Of a DNA stretch of 64,000 bases, positions 32,960-42,729 are shown in pieces. The translations under genes were made by a program, and so were the position numbers. Within the stretch, counting starts at the first letter, position 1; each line of letters opens with the position of its first letter. The notes under the pieces were generated by a model. The model ran no database searches and was not told the DNA's origin. It saw only the letters and a list, made by a program, of their open reading frames with translations. Source of the DNA: Sulfitobacter sp. THAF37 (GTDB lineage: Bacteria > Pseudomonadota > Alphaproteobacteria > Rhodobacterales > Rhodobacteraceae); NCBI RefSeq assembly GCF_009363555.1, contig NZ_CP045372.1, positions 1,499,501 through 1,563,500 on the forward strand. The letters are read 5' to 3'.

Positions 32960-34045
32960 GTGGGCGCCTATATTGTCAGACGGCTGCTGCTGATCATTCC
33001 GACGCTGTTCGGGATCATGCTGGTCAACTTCGCCCTCGCGCAGTTCGTGCCGGGCGGCCCGGTCGAACAGGCCATCGCCCGCATCCAGGGCGGCGGCGAT
33101 GTTTTCGCGGGATTTGCCAGCGGCGGTAATGACGCGGGCGCCACCGAGGTGGGCACCGGCAGCGAATACGTGGGCTCACGCGGCCTGCCGCCCGAGTTCA
33201 TCGAAGAGCTGGAACGCGAATTCGGCTTCGACAAACCGCCGGTTGAACGGTTCTTCAACATGATGTGGAACTACGTGCGCTTCGACTTCGGAGAGAGCTA
33301 TTTCCGGTCCATCGGCGTGATCGACCTGGTGAAGGAAAAGCTGCCCGTGTCGATCTCGCTCGGGTTGTGGTCCACGCTGATCGCCTATCTGGTGTCGATC
33401 CCGCTGGGCATCCGCAAGGCGGTCCGGGACGGCAGCCGATTTGACACCTGGACGTCGGGCGCGATCATCGCGGCCTATGCGATTCCGGGATTCCTCTTTG
33501 CCATTCTGCTGCTGGTGCTGTTCGCGGGCGGATCCTATTGGCAGATTTTCCCGCTGCGCGGCCTGACCTCGGACAACTGGAGCGAACTGAGCCTCGGCGG
33601 CAAGATTGCCGATTACTTCTGGCATATCACCCTGCCGGTTCTGGCTTCGACCATCGGGGCCTTTGCGACGCTGACGCTGCTGACCAAGAACAGCTTTCTC
33701 GACGAAATCAAGAAGCAGTACGTGATCACGGCACGGGCCAAGGGGCTGTCCGAGCGCAAGGTGCTCTACGGTCACGTGTTCCGCAATGCGATGCTGATCA
33801 TGATCGCCAGCTTTCCGGGCGTCTTCATCGGCGTCTTCTTCACCGGCTCGCTGATCATCGAGACGATCTTCAGCCTGGATGGGCTGGGCAGACTGGCGTT
33901 CGAAGCCACCGTGGCGCGCGACTATCCCATCGTGTTCGGCACGCTTTTCATTTTCGGCCTGATGGGGCTGGTTGTCGGGCTGATTTCGGACCTGATGTAC
34001 GTGGCTGTCGATCCTCGCATCGACTTTGAAAAGCGGGAGGGCTGA
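32960..34045 (+). CDS. yejB: Peptide ABC transporter permease YejB
   Basis: This 361-aa inner-membrane permease belongs to the DppB/OppB class. The first helix ([21 protein letters not shown]) is the usual start. The EAA-type cytoplasmic loop appears as [26 protein letters not shown] (in parts, residues ~252-277), which contacts the ATPase. A long periplasmic insertion after the first helix is typical of YejB. The start is GTG, 7 bases after the yejA stop. It pairs with YejE to form the translocation path. Confidence 0.93.
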   Translation: MGAYIVRRLLLIIPTLFGIMLVNFALAQFVPGGPVEQAIARIQGGGDVFAGFASGGNDAGATEVGTGSEYVGSRGLPPEFIEELEREFGFDKPPVERFFNMMWNYVRFDFGESYFRSIGVIDLVKEKLPVSISLGLWSTLIAYLVSIPLGIRKAVRDGSRFDTWTSGAIIAAYAIPGFLFAILLLVLFAGGSYWQIFPLRGLTSDNWSELSLGGKIADYFWHITLPVLASTIGAFATLTLLTKNSFLDEIKKQYVITARAKGLSERKVLYGHVFRNAMLIMIASFPGVFIGVFFTGSLIIETIFSLDGLGRLAFEATVARDYPIVFGTLFIFGLMGLVVGLISDLMYVAVDPRIDFEKREG

Positions 34046-34047
34046 GC

Positions 34048-35238
34048 GTGAGCGATCTAGCCAAAACCGACCCGCTGCCGCAGCGCCCGCCCGGACAGGA
34101 GGCGCCGCCGCCCGTGACCAAGGCACCGCGCGGCTGGCTGTCGCCGCTGAACCGGCGGCGCTGGAACAACTTCCGCCGCAACCGCCGCGCCTATTGGTCG
34201 ATGTGGATTTTCGCGGTGCTGTTCGGTATTTCGCTGTTCGCCGAATTCGTGGCGAACGACAAGCCGATCCTGGTGAGCTACCGGGGCGAATACTACATGC
34301 CGATCTTCAACTTCTATCCCGAGACGGCGTTCGGCGGAGACTTCCAGACCGAAGCGGTTTATCGCGATCCGGAGGTGAAATGCCTGATCGCGACCGGGGG
34401 CATGGACCTGTGTTTCGACGACCCCGAAGGCTATTACGAAGATGCCCAGGACGGCGAGATCGACGGGGAGCCGATCCAGAACGGCTGGTCGGTCTGGCCG
34501 GTCATCCCCTATTCCTTCAATACCGCAGTAGACCGCCCCGGGGCCGCGCCGCTGCCGCCCAACGGACAGAACTGGCTGGGCACTGACGGCACCAAGCGCG
34601 ACGTCATGGCCCGTGTGATCCACGGTTTCCGCCTGTCGATCCTTTTCACCCTGATCGTCACCGGCGCCGCCACGGTGATCGGGATCATTGCCGGCGCGTT
34701 GCAGGGGTTCTTCGGTGGATGGCTGGACCTGATTTTCCAGCGGGTGATCGAGATCTGGTCGGCGACGCCGTCGATCTATGTGATCATCATCATGTTCGCG
34801 ATCCTCGGGCGAAGTTTCTGGCTGCTGGTCTTCCTGCTGGTCCTGTTTTCCTGGACCGGGCTGGTGGGCGTCGTGCGGGCCGAGTTCCTGCGCGCGCGCA
34901 ACCTTGAATACGTGCGCGCGGCGCGGGCACTGGGGGTCAGCAACACCACCATCATGTTCCGCCACATGCTGCCCAACGCGATGGTTGCCACGCTGACCTT
35001 CCTGCCCTTCATCATCACCGGCACGATCAGCACACTGGCGATCCTGGACTTCCTTGGCTTCGGCCTGCCGTCTTCCGCCCCGTCGCTGGGCGAACTGACC
35101 CTGCAGGCCAAGCAGAACCTGCAGGCGCCCTGGCTGGCTTTCACCGCGTTTTTTACCTTTGCCATCATGCTGTCGCTGCTTGTCTTTATTTTCGAAGGCA
35201 TCCGCGACGCCTTTGACCCCAGAAAGACCTTCTCATGA
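34048..35238 (+). CDS. yejE: Peptide ABC transporter permease YejE
   Basis: This 396-aa inner-membrane permease belongs to the DppC/OppC class. The N-terminus is a long proline-rich cytoplasmic stretch followed by WLSPLNRRRWNNFRRNRRAYWS and the first helix (MWIFAVLFGISLFAEFVAN, residues ~52-70). A large periplasmic domain follows, with WLGTDGTKRDVMARVIHGFRLS before the membrane core. The EAA-type loop is YVRAARALGVSNTTIMFRHMLPNA (split here, residues ~285-308). The start is GTG with GGGAGG 7 bases upstream. A double-palindrome repeat separates it from yejF. Confidence 0.93.
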   Translation: MSDLAKTDPLPQRPPGQEAPPPVTKAPRGWLSPLNRRRWNNFRRNRRAYWSMWIFAVLFGISLFAEFVANDKPILVSYRGEYYMPIFNFYPETAFGGDFQTEAVYRDPEVKCLIATGGMDLCFDDPEGYYEDAQDGEIDGEPIQNGWSVWPVIPYSFNTAVDRPGAAPLPPNGQNWLGTDGTKRDVMARVIHGFRLSILFTLIVTGAATVIGIIAGALQGFFGGWLDLIFQRVIEIWSATPSIYVIIIMFAILGRSFWLLVFLLVLFSWTGLVGVVRAEFLRARNLEYVRAARALGVSNTTIMFRHMLPNAMVATLTFLPFIITGTISTLAILDFLGFGLPSSAPSLGELTLQAKQNLQAPWLAFTAFFTFAIMLSLLVFIFEGIRDAFDPRKTFS

Positions 35239-35246
35239 CGCGGACA

Positions 35247-35290
35247 CGGAAATTACGGAATTTCCGGCCCGATTTCTTCGAAGAAATCGG
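35247..35290 (+). repeat. Hairpin plus 22-bp TTCGAA palindrome (copy 2)
   Basis: CGGAAATT and AATTTCCG form a perfect 8-bp hairpin with an ACGG loop at 35247-35266. It is followed at 35269-35290 by a perfect 22-bp palindrome whose half-site is CCGATTTCTTC. The element lies between yejE and yejF. The same layout, with different stem sequences, occurs between boxC and boxB, and a looser copy follows ornithine decarboxylase. Confidence 0.7.
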
Positions 35291-35305
35291 CCAGGGGGCG
35301 AAGGC

Positions 35306-36889
35306 ATGAGCGCACCTTTACTGGATGTCCGCGACCTGAACGTCTCGTTCCGGCAGGACGGTGCACTGGTCAATGCGGTGCGCGGCGTGTCCTTTACCGT
35401 GCAGCGGGGCGAGACCGTGGCGCTGGTGGGCGAAAGCGGTTCCGGCAAATCCGTATCTGCGCTGTCCACCGTGTCGCTTCTGGGCGACAGCGCCGAGGTC
35501 TCCGGCTCCGTCACCTATGACGGGCAGCAGATGATCGGCGCGGACGCGGCGCTGTTGCGCAAGGTGCGCGGCAACGACATCAGTTTCATTTTTCAGGAAC
35601 CGATGACTTCGCTCAATCCGCTGCACACCATCGAAAAACAGCTGGGCGAAAGCATCGCTTTGCACCAGGGACTGGTGGGGGACGACGCGCGGGCGCGCAT
35701 CCTGGAACTGCTGGAAAGGGTGGGGATCAACGACGCGCAAAGCCGACTGGGCGCCTATCCGCACCAGCTTTCCGGCGGTCAGCGTCAGCGGGTGATGATC
35801 GCCATGGCGCTGGCCAACAAGCCGGACGTGCTGATCGCGGACGAGCCGACCACCGCGCTGGACGTGACAATCCAGGCCCAGATTCTCGAACTGCTGAAAG
35901 AACTCAAGGACAGCGAAGGCATGGGCCTGCTGTTCATCACGCACGACCTTGGCATCGTGCGGCGCATCGCCGACCGTGTCTGCGTGATGCAGAAGGGCGT
36001 GATCGTCGAGCAGGGCCCCACGCACGAGATTTTCGACAATCCGCAACATCCCTATACGCTGAAACTGCTCAGCGCCCAACCCACGGGCAGTCCCGAACCG
36101 GTCCCGGCTGACGCGCCGGAGATCGTATCGACCGAGAATCTCAAGGTCTGGTTTCCGATCCAGCGTGGCCTGCTGCGGCGCACCGTCGGACATGTGAAGG
36201 CGGTGAACGACACGACCCTGTCGGTCCGCGCGGGCGAGACGCTGGGCATCGTGGGCGAAAGCGGGTCTGGCAAGACGACATTGGCACTGGCGATCATGCG
36301 GCTGATCCAGTCGGAAGGGCGGATCACCTTTATCGGCGAGGACGTGCGCAAGTGGTCCACCCGGCAGCTGCGACGGCTGCGGGCGGACATGCAGATCGTC
36401 TTTCAGGACCCGTTCGGGTCGCTCAGCCCGCGGATGACCTGTTTCCAGATCATCTCGGAAGGCCTCGGCATTCATGGCATCGGCAAGGGGCAGGACCAGC
36501 GCGTGCTGGTGCACGAGGTGATGGAGGAAGTGGGGCTCGATCCGGCAACCATGGACCGCTACCCGCATGAGTTCTCCGGCGGGCAACGCCAGCGGATTGC
36601 CATCGCCCGCGCGATGGTGTTGCGGCCGAAACTGCTGGTGCTGGACGAACCGACGAGCGCGCTGGACATGACCGTTCAGGTCCAGATCGTCGATTTGCTG
36701 CGGAACCTGCAGGAGAAATACGGGCTGGCCTATCTCTTCATCAGCCACGACCTGAGGGTGGTTCGGGCGATGTCGCACAATGTGCTGGTGATGAAGCGGG
36801 GCGATGTGATCGAATATGGGCCGGCGGACGACCTCTATGACAACCCGCAGACCGAATACACACAGACCCTTCTGCAGGCGGCGACCTGA
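35306..36889 (+). CDS. yejF: Peptide ABC transporter ATPase YejF, duplicated domains
   Basis: This 527-aa protein holds two ABC ATPase domains in one chain, as YejF does, and powers YejABEF import. Domain 1 (residues ~5-255) has Walker [10 protein letters not shown], signature LSGGQRQRV and Walker [12 protein letters not shown]. Domain 2 (~275-525) has [18 protein letters not shown] and [11 protein letters not shown]. Oligopeptide-type C-terminal extensions ([12 protein letters not shown] and [10 protein letters not shown]) follow each. I chose the ATG at 35306; the frame continues upstream through the palindrome element but that part is unlikely to be coding. Confidence 0.95.
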   Translation: MSAPLLDVRDLNVSFRQDGALVNAVRGVSFTVQRGETVALVGESGSGKSVSALSTVSLLGDSAEVSGSVTYDGQQMIGADAALLRKVRGNDISFIFQEPMTSLNPLHTIEKQLGESIALHQGLVGDDARARILELLERVGINDAQSRLGAYPHQLSGGQRQRVMIAMALANKPDVLIADEPTTALDVTIQAQILELLKELKDSEGMGLLFITHDLGIVRRIADRVCVMQKGVIVEQGPTHEIFDNPQHPYTLKLLSAQPTGSPEPVPADAPEIVSTENLKVWFPIQRGLLRRTVGHVKAVNDTTLSVRAGETLGIVGESGSGKTTLALAIMRLIQSEGRITFIGEDVRKWSTRQLRRLRADMQIVFQDPFGSLSPRMTCFQIISEGLGIHGIGKGQDQRVLVHEVMEEVGLDPATMDRYPHEFSGGQRQRIAIARAMVLRPKLLVLDEPTSALDMTVQVQIVDLLRNLQEKYGLAYLFISHDLRVVRAMSHNVLVMKRGDVIEYGPADDLYDNPQTEYTQTLLQAAT

Positions 36890-36924
36890 AGGCGCGCCGG
36901 CGTTCGCTTACATTGCGGGCCGTC

Positions 36925-37044
36925 TTACCTGAACCCGTCGGGGCTGCGCGTGCCGGTGGGCCGCCACCGATGCCGTTTTTCAGTCGGGGTGGGCCTGTCT
37001 GCCCGGATCGCCGTGCGCATGGCTGCTGCGTAGATATGTAACAT
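36925..37044 (-). CDS. Possible 39-aa basic small protein
   Basis: A 39-codon ORF (MLHIYAAAMRTAIRADRPTP and a basic remainder) has a near-ideal ribosome-binding site, GGAGG with 7-base spacing, and ends in TAA. The product is rich in Arg and has no membrane segment. I recognise no family. It diverges from the LysR gene, and its start codon overlaps the near-palindrome ATGTAACAT, which resembles the GTTACAT at the LysR start. It could be a real small gene controlled by that regulator, or chance. Outside it, the 254-bp gap between yejF and the LysR gene holds only the divergent promoter region. Confidence 0.4.
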   Translation of the reverse strand: MLHIYAAAMRTAIRADRPTPTEKRHRWRPTGTRSPDGFR

Positions 37045-37143
37045 CTCTTTTCCTCCGGTTTTGACTTTGACCCTTCACATATTGAGGTAATTGGGGCCAA
37101 ATGCGACTCATGTAATATTGAAGCATGAAAGTCAGGGTTACAT

Positions 37144-38046
37144 ATGGATTGGAGAGCTCTTCCACCGCTGGCCGCGCTGCGTGCTTTCTCTGCCTTTGCC
37201 CAATGCGGTAATGTGCAGGCGGCAGGCACGGCGCTGGGGGTCAGCCATGCGGCGATCAGCCAGCAGCTGCGCGCGTTGGAGGCACATCTGGACGTGGCGC
37301 TGCTGGACCGGTCGGGCCGATCCATGCGGCTGACGCCCAAGGGCGAGATTCTGGCCAAGGCGCTCCATGCGGGCTTTGCCGCAATGATCGAAGCGGCGCA
37401 GGACATCACCGGCGAACGCGATGCGCGACCGCTGCATATCTCCTGCACGCCGACCTTTGCGGCCTCGTGGCTGATGCCCCGCCTGCCGTCCTTCCGTGCC
37501 GCCCACCCGGAGGCGAGCCTGCGGCTCGACCCGACGCCTGCGCTGGCGGAGCTGTCGCCGGATGGTATCGACATCGCCATCCGCTATGGCACGGGCCCCT
37601 GGCCGGGGCTTGAGACGGAACTGCTGACGCTGTCGCCCATGGTCGTCGTTGCCGCGCCCAGGCTGGTAGGGGAGGGGCCTTTGCCGCCGCTGGAAACGCT
37701 GTCCGACTATCCCTGGCTGGAAGAGGCGAGCACCACGGAAAGCACAGACTGGTTACGCCGCCTTGGGCAGGGGGACCTTGCGCCCAGGGCACTGATGCAG
37801 GTGCCGGGCAATCTGCTGCTGGATGGGGCGCGGGACGGGCAGGGGGTGGCGGTGACGGTGCACCTGTTCGTCGCGCGGGATATCGCGTCGGGACGCCTGC
37901 GCGAGTTGCATCGGGCGGACCGGCCCGGAGCGGGGTATCACCTGGTAACGCGGCCCGGCGTCATGCGGCCCGCGCTGAAGGATTTCGTGCAATGGATCCG
38001 CCGCGAGGCGGCTCAGGATCCGCCAGTCAACCCGGCCCTACCATGA
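37144..38046 (+). CDS. LysR family transcriptional regulator, GcvA-like
   Basis: This 300-aa regulator has the LysR winged HTH at residues ~8-65 (LAALRAFSAFAQCGNVQAAGTALGVSHAAISQQLRALE, in parts) and a C-terminal inducer-binding domain (~92-295). The segment DGIDIAIRYGTGPWPGLETELL and the GcvA-type start MDWRALPPLAALRAF place it in the GcvA/AmpR branch. The target is unknown; a 39-codon ORF diverges from it. Its last 20 bases overlap the convergent carboxypeptidase gene. Confidence 0.92.
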   Translation: MDWRALPPLAALRAFSAFAQCGNVQAAGTALGVSHAAISQQLRALEAHLDVALLDRSGRSMRLTPKGEILAKALHAGFAAMIEAAQDITGERDARPLHISCTPTFAASWLMPRLPSFRAAHPEASLRLDPTPALAELSPDGIDIAIRYGTGPWPGLETELLTLSPMVVVAAPRLVGEGPLPPLETLSDYPWLEEASTTESTDWLRRLGQGDLAPRALMQVPGNLLLDGARDGQGVAVTVHLFVARDIASGRLRELHRADRPGAGYHLVTRPGVMRPALKDFVQWIRREAAQDPPVNPALP

Positions 38047-39487
38047 AGCAGCTGATGTTGCGCGCGGCAAGCCTGCGACACGCCAGGTCGGCGCTGTCGC
38101 GGGTCATTCCGAGGAAATTCGCATCGAACCCCTGTGGCCGCTTCACCACCTTGCGCAGGCTTCCGTCCAGCGTGGCCATTTCAGACAGCGCAGTCTTCAG
38201 CAGCACCTTCTCGGCGGCATAGCGGCTGGGATAACGGCCCAGGTTCACACCCCATTGCCGCCCGCCCGAGGTCGAGACCCGGCTGACAACTTCCTGCTCT
38301 ACCGGCGCGGGGGCCGCCGCGGCAACCATGGCCTGGGGGCGGATCGTTGGCCGCGCCGAAACTTGGGCGGCAGAGGCCAGTGTGACCACACCATCTTCCG
38401 CTGCGGGCGCCGGGGGAGTGATCGCGGGGCTCTGCACCGCTTCCTTCAGCGCCGCGGTGACGTCGGCGTTGCTGACCACCGGATCGGCAGCGGCGACAAG
38501 CACCTGAGCCTCTGTGCCGGGCCGCAACTGCGGTCGCTTGGACGTCGTGACCGCGCCGACGAGGCGGATCGTCTTGCCCGCGCCACCGGCGCTGTTGCCG
38601 GTGTCCTCGTCCTCCACGTCCGCATAGACCATCTCGCGCTTCGGCTTGTTCAGGGGGGCGTTCGACGGGGCCCGGCGGAAGCCAAGGTCCATCAGTTCCG
38701 CCACCTTGGCGTTGCGCGATGCTGTGGATTTGCCGCCAAAGACGGTAACGATGATCCGTTCATTGCCCCGTTCCGCAGAGGCGGTGAGGTTGAAGCCCGC
38801 CGCCCGTGTGTAGCCGGTCTTGATCCCGTCCGCACCCTTGTAGGACGACAGGAAACGGCGGTTGGTGTGGCTGACCTTGCGGACCCCGGCATCGGCGGTA
38901 ATGCGCGAGAACAGGTTGTAGTACTGCGGGTAGTCATACAGCAGATGCCGCCCCATCAGGGTCATGTCGTGGGCGGTGGACAGGTGGCCCGCCTCGGTCA
39001 GGCCATGCATGTTCTTGAAGGTGGTGCGCGTCATGCCCAACGATTTCGCGGTGCGGTTCATCCGGCGGGCAAATTTGGCTTCGGACCCTTCGATCGCTTC
39101 CCCGATTGCGGTGGCGGCGTCATTGGCCGATTTCACCGCCGCAGCGCGGATCAGGTACCGCAGCTTGATCTTCTGGCCCGGACGCATACCCAGCTTGCTG
39201 GGCGGCTCAGCGGCTGCATTCTTTGAGATCGTCACCTCGGTATCCAGGCCGATTTCACCCCGGCGGACCGCCTCGAAAGCGATGTAGAGCGTCATCATCT
39301 TGGTCAGGGACGCCGGATGCAACCGGGTGTCCGCGTTCTGTGAATGAAGCACTTTCCCGGTTCGGGCGTCGATCACATAGGCGGCATAGGGGGCTGCGAT
39401 GGCGCTGAGCGGTAAGACCACGAGAAGCCATATTGCCGCGATGAAAAATAGCCCGAAGCGGGCCGGCTGAATGCGCCGCGCCTTCAT
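38027..39487 (-). CDS. D-alanyl-D-alanine carboxypeptidase with C-terminal SPOR domain
   Basis: This 486-aa low-molecular-weight penicillin-binding protein trims the terminal D-Ala from peptidoglycan stem peptides in the periplasm. A signal peptide covers residues ~1-32. The serine-protease motifs are SLTK (Ser60-Lys63), SAN (120-122) and KTG (223-225). After an Ala/Pro-rich linker, residues ~405-486 resemble a SPOR domain (WGVNLGRYPSRYAAEKVLLKTALSEM and so on), which binds denuded glycan at division sites. That combination suggests a role at the septum. The 250 bp upstream hold its promoter region and inverted TTGAACCTG/CAGGTTCAA copies at 39489 and 39562. Confidence 0.93.
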   Translation of the reverse strand: MKARRIQPARFGLFFIAAIWLLVVLPLSAIAAPYAAYVIDARTGKVLHSQNADTRLHPASLTKMMTLYIAFEAVRRGEIGLDTEVTISKNAAAEPPSKLGMRPGQKIKLRYLIRAAAVKSANDAATAIGEAIEGSEAKFARRMNRTAKSLGMTRTTFKNMHGLTEAGHLSTAHDMTLMGRHLLYDYPQYYNLFSRITADAGVRKVSHTNRRFLSSYKGADGIKTGYTRAAGFNLTASAERGNERIIVTVFGGKSTASRNAKVAELMDLGFRRAPSNAPLNKPKREMVYADVEDEDTGNSAGGAGKTIRLVGAVTTSKRPQLRPGTEAQVLVAAADPVVSNADVTAALKEAVQSPAITPPAPAAEDGVVTLASAAQVSARPTIRPQAMVAAAAPAPVEQEVVSRVSTSGGRQWGVNLGRYPSRYAAEKVLLKTALSEMATLDGSLRKVVKRPQGFDANFLGMTRDSADLACRRLAARNISCFMVGPG

Positions 39488-39737
39488 TTTGAACCTGCCT
39501 TTTTTGCCTCTGGACCGCCGATTTTTCGGCTGGCCTCATTTTGATTGGGAGTAAGGTAACACAGGTTCAATTTTGGGAGAAGTCATAACGTACTGGTAAA
39601 TCATAGAAAACAGGCGCACGTGCCGTCCACATCTAGCGGCAACCTAAAATGGCGCCACAATAGGGGCCATTAAGGCGAAAATGTGGCGATAGCTGGGCGG
39701 AAATGCCTTTTTCCAAGGACTGCGTCCTGATGGCATC

Positions 39738-40448
39738 TCAGCTCGCCGATTTGCACCGCCGGATGAGATCGGGCAGCTTCGAAAGATCAGGGATTTCCGC
39801 GAACCTCGGGTGGTTCTCAGGCGCCTTGGCGTGTTCCAGCGCCCAGGTCAGCCCATGCGGCACCAGCACGCCCCAGCCGCCCGCTTCCAGCATCGGTAAA
39901 ACGTCCGAGGCCATTGAATTGCCCACCATCATCCCCTGATCCGCGCCGGTGCCGTGACGCTCGAAGATGTCGGCATATTCGGTGGGTGTCTTGTGCGAGA
40001 CCACTTCGATCGCATCGAATCGATCCCGCAGGCCCGATTGTTCGACCTTGCGCATCTGGTCCAGCAAATCGCCCTTGGTGATCATCACCAGCTTATGGTC
40101 GCTCCGCAGCAGCTCAAGCGTGTCCTCGACGGCCGGCAGCAGCTCGATCGGATGGGACAGCATATCGCGACCCGCATCGAGGATGTCGCCGATCACCGTG
40201 GCTGGCACCTTGCCGTCGGTGATCTCGATCGCGGTTTCGATCATCGACAGGGTGAACCCCTTGATCCCAAAACCATAATGCGAAATGTTGCGCCTTTCCG
40301 CCTCGGTCAGGCGGTCCATCAGATCCGGTTTGTCGGCGTGGTCGGCCAGAAGCTCCGCAAAGCGGTCCTGCGTGAGGGCAAAGAACTGTTCGTTCTGCCA
40401 TAACGTGTCGTCGGCGTCGAAACCGATGGTGGTCAATGGCGTGGACAT
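39738..40448 (-). CDS. HAD family hydrolase
   Basis: This 236-aa haloacid-dehalogenase-superfamily phosphatase has motif I FDADDTLW (residues ~9-16, nucleophile Asp), motif II around LVMITKGD (Thr), the lysine region in [14 protein letters not shown] and motif [17 protein letters not shown]. The helical cap between motifs I and II is of the small C1 type, as in PGP/YjjG-like enzymes. The substrate is unknown. I used the ATG at 40448, which puts motif I at the N-terminus; the open frame extends far upstream antisense to clpS. It diverges from clpS. Confidence 0.88.
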   Translation of the reverse strand: MSTPLTTIGFDADDTLWQNEQFFALTQDRFAELLADHADKPDLMDRLTEAERRNISHYGFGIKGFTLSMIETAIEITDGKVPATVIGDILDAGRDMLSHPIELLPAVEDTLELLRSDHKLVMITKGDLLDQMRKVEQSGLRDRFDAIEVVSHKTPTEYADIFERHGTGADQGMMVGNSMASDVLPMLEAGGWGVLVPHGLTWALEHAKAPENHPRFAEIPDLSKLPDLIRRCKSAS

Positions 40449-40535
40449 TTCCAAGCTGCCTCTTTTCTCGTAACGCGAACAGGTTATATACACCCACACA
40501 CGACTCACAACGCACAGCAACCTGCCGGAGCAGCA

Positions 40536-40877
40536 ATGCGCCCTGACGAATACATGATGGCGAACAGGTCGGACGATGACGGTCAGACCGATCTGCTGAC
40601 CAAGACCAAGCCCAAGACGAAGCGGCCGCCGCTCTACAAGGTGCTGCTGCTGAACGACGACTTCACACCGATGGAGTTCGTCGTGCATGTGCTTGAGCGA
40701 TTCTTCGGGCTCAATCATGCGCAGGCGTTCGAGATCATGCTGACGGTCCACAAGAAAGGGCTGGCCGTGGTCGGGGTCTTCAGCCACGAGATCGCGGAAA
40801 CCAAGGTCGCACAGGTGATGGATTTCGCGCGTCGGCATCAGCATCCGTTGCAGTGCACGATGGAAAAAGAAGAATAG
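40536..40877 (+). CDS. clpS: ATP-dependent Clp protease adaptor ClpS
   Basis: ClpS delivers N-end-rule substrates to ClpAP. The 113-aa protein has a disordered, charged N-terminus (residues ~1-32) followed by the core [27 protein letters not shown], where the Asn-Asp and Met residues line the pocket for N-terminal Leu, Phe, Trp or Tyr, and the C-terminal [27 protein letters not shown] precedes the ATG by 7 bases. No clpA is adjacent; a methyltransferase gene follows 3 bases after the stop. Confidence 0.96.
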   Translation: MRPDEYMMANRSDDDGQTDLLTKTKPKTKRPPLYKVLLLNDDFTPMEFVVHVLERFFGLNHAQAFEIMLTVHKKGLAVVGVFSHEIAETKVAQVMDFARRHQHPLQCTMEKEE

Positions 40878-40880
40878 CGT

Positions 40881-41873
40881 GTGATTGACGCACGTCTGGA
40901 TCTGGCTCTTCAAGGCGGGCTTGAGCTGCCGGAAGAGGGGCAGATCGCCGTTTTCCGGCCCCCCGAGGACGCGCAGCTGCCCGGGATCGACCGTGATCGC
41001 TGTCATATCGTACAGGATTTCAAACCTGTTTTCGATGCCTGGGAAGCGCGCGGATATACTGCGGTGCGGATGATCCGCGACCGCTATGCCGCCGCCATCG
41101 TCTGCCTGCCCCGCGCCAAATCCGAGGCTCGTGCCCTGATCGCGGCGGCCTGTGGCACCTGCGACGGGGTTGTCGTGATCGACGGTCAGAAAACGCAGGG
41201 CATCGATTCCATATTTCGCGAGATGAAAGCCCGGGTCACAGTGAACGGCCCGATATCAAAGGCGCATGGCAAACTGTTCTGGATCGACGCCGCGGCCAGC
41301 GATTTTTTCGCCGATTGGGCCGAAGTGCCGTCGCAGACGCCGGGCGGGTTCTGGACGGCGCCGGGGGTGTTCTCGGCCGATGCGGTCGATCTTGCCTCGG
41401 CGCTGCTGGTCGATGCCTTGCCGGCCAAGCTGGGGGCGGAAGTTGCGGATCTGGGCGCGGGCTGGGGGTTTCTGGCCGCGCATGTGCTGACCCGCGAAAG
41501 CGTCAAGACGGTGCACCTGGTCGAGGCCGGCCACAGTGCGCTGGAATGCGCGCGTCACAACGTCACCGACGACCGTGCCAAGTTCCACTGGGAGGACGCC
41601 ACAAAATGGGCGCCGCCGCACCGGATGGACAGCATCGTCATGAACCCGCCATTCCATCAGGGCCGCGCCGCCGAGCCGCAGATCGGCCAGGCTTTCGTCG
41701 CCGCGGCGGCAAGGCTCTTGCAGCCAAACGGCAATCTGTGGATGGTGGCGAACCGCCATCTGCCGTATGAGGCAGAGCTGAAAAAGAACTTCGACCATGT
41801 CGAGGAACTGGGCGGGGATGCGCGTTTCAAACTGTTTCATGCGTCCAGACCCGTGCGGTCGGCCCGGCGCTGA
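40881..41873 (+). CDS. Class I SAM-dependent methyltransferase, RsmC-like
   Basis: This 330-aa protein resembles RsmC/RlmG-type rRNA guanine-N2 methyltransferases with a duplicated fold. The N-terminal half (residues ~1-165) is a degenerate domain. The C-terminal half has the SAM motif EVADLGAGWGFLAAHVL (~187-203) and the catalytic NPPFHQG (~254-260), characteristic of enzymes acting on exocyclic amino groups. The target base is probably in 16S rRNA, by homology. The start is GTG, directly after clpS, so the pair is likely co-transcribed. Confidence 0.88.
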   Translation: MIDARLDLALQGGLELPEEGQIAVFRPPEDAQLPGIDRDRCHIVQDFKPVFDAWEARGYTAVRMIRDRYAAAIVCLPRAKSEARALIAAACGTCDGVVVIDGQKTQGIDSIFREMKARVTVNGPISKAHGKLFWIDAAASDFFADWAEVPSQTPGGFWTAPGVFSADAVDLASALLVDALPAKLGAEVADLGAGWGFLAAHVLTRESVKTVHLVEAGHSALECARHNVTDDRAKFHWEDATKWAPPHRMDSIVMNPPFHQGRAAEPQIGQAFVAAAARLLQPNGNLWMVANRHLPYEAELKKNFDHVEELGGDARFKLFHASRPVRSARR

Positions 41874-41895
41874 TCGGATCTGAGAAGGGAAAGCG

Positions 41896-42696
41896 ATGTC
41901 TTTTTCGATAACCGGCAAGACCGCGATCGTCACGGGTGCCGCCAACGGCATCGGCCTGTCCATCGCCCGCCACCTCGCGGATGCGGGGGCCAATGTCATG
42001 TGTGCCGATGCCGACGAAAAGCAACTGATCAAGGAGCTGGGCAGCGAGCCTGACGACGGCAACATCCGCGTTTTCGCGGGCGATCTGCGCCAGCGCCTGA
42101 CCATCGCCAACCTGATCTCTGCCACGATCGACGCTTTCGATCAGGTGGATATCCTGGTCAATGCCTCGCGGCAGGTCCTGACCTCCGACGCGCTGGACGT
42201 CGAAGACACCTCGGTCGAGACGCTGCTGGAACAGAATCTGATGACGGCGCTGCGGCTCACGCAGGCGGTCGCCCGAAGAATGATCAAACAGGCCGACCCC
42301 GAGGCCAAGGGGCAGGTGGGGTCGATCATCAACCTCTGCTCGACCGCGTCCAAGCAGACCCGGCCCGAGCTGATGGGCTATGCCATCGCGGCCTCCGCCG
42401 TGCAGCAGATGACCCGGTCCATGGCGCTGTCGCTGGCGCAGCACCGGATCCGGGTAAACGCGATCTCTTTCGGCAGCGTGATGAGCGCCTCGTTGCGGGC
42501 AGCAGTGGCCGAGAATCGCGAATGGCGCGACGACATCCGCAAAAACACCCCGCTTGGGCGCATCGCCTCTCCGAACGAGCTTTGCGAGGCGGTGCAGTTT
42601 CTGGCGGCGGACAGTTCGGCCTTCATGACCGGAGAGATCATGGTGATCGACGGCGGCCGCACGTTGCTGGACGCCGTGACCGCACCGGCGCACTGA
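41896..42696 (+). CDS. SDR family oxidoreductase
   Basis: This is a 266-aa classical short-chain dehydrogenase. The cofactor motif is TGAANGIGLS (residues ~13-22), and a basic residue preference for NADP is not clear. The usual catalytic Tyr lies in the segment RPELMGYAIAASAVQQM, where the expected YxxxK reads YAIAA, so the Lys is missing. The C-terminus FLAADSSAFMTGEIMVIDGG is typical. The missing Lys may mean altered or absent catalysis. AGGGAAAGCG precedes the ATG, 22 bases after the methyltransferase stop. Confidence 0.88.
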   Translation: MSFSITGKTAIVTGAANGIGLSIARHLADAGANVMCADADEKQLIKELGSEPDDGNIRVFAGDLRQRLTIANLISATIDAFDQVDILVNASRQVLTSDALDVEDTSVETLLEQNLMTALRLTQAVARRMIKQADPEAKGQVGSIINLCSTASKQTRPELMGYAIAASAVQQMTRSMALSLAQHRIRVNAISFGSVMSASLRAAVAENREWRDDIRKNTPLGRIASPNELCEAVQFLAADSSAFMTGEIMVIDGGRTLLDAVTAPAH

Positions 42697-42729
42697 AGCC
42701 GGGTTTCAGCTGGCCGGTACGGGCCGTAC

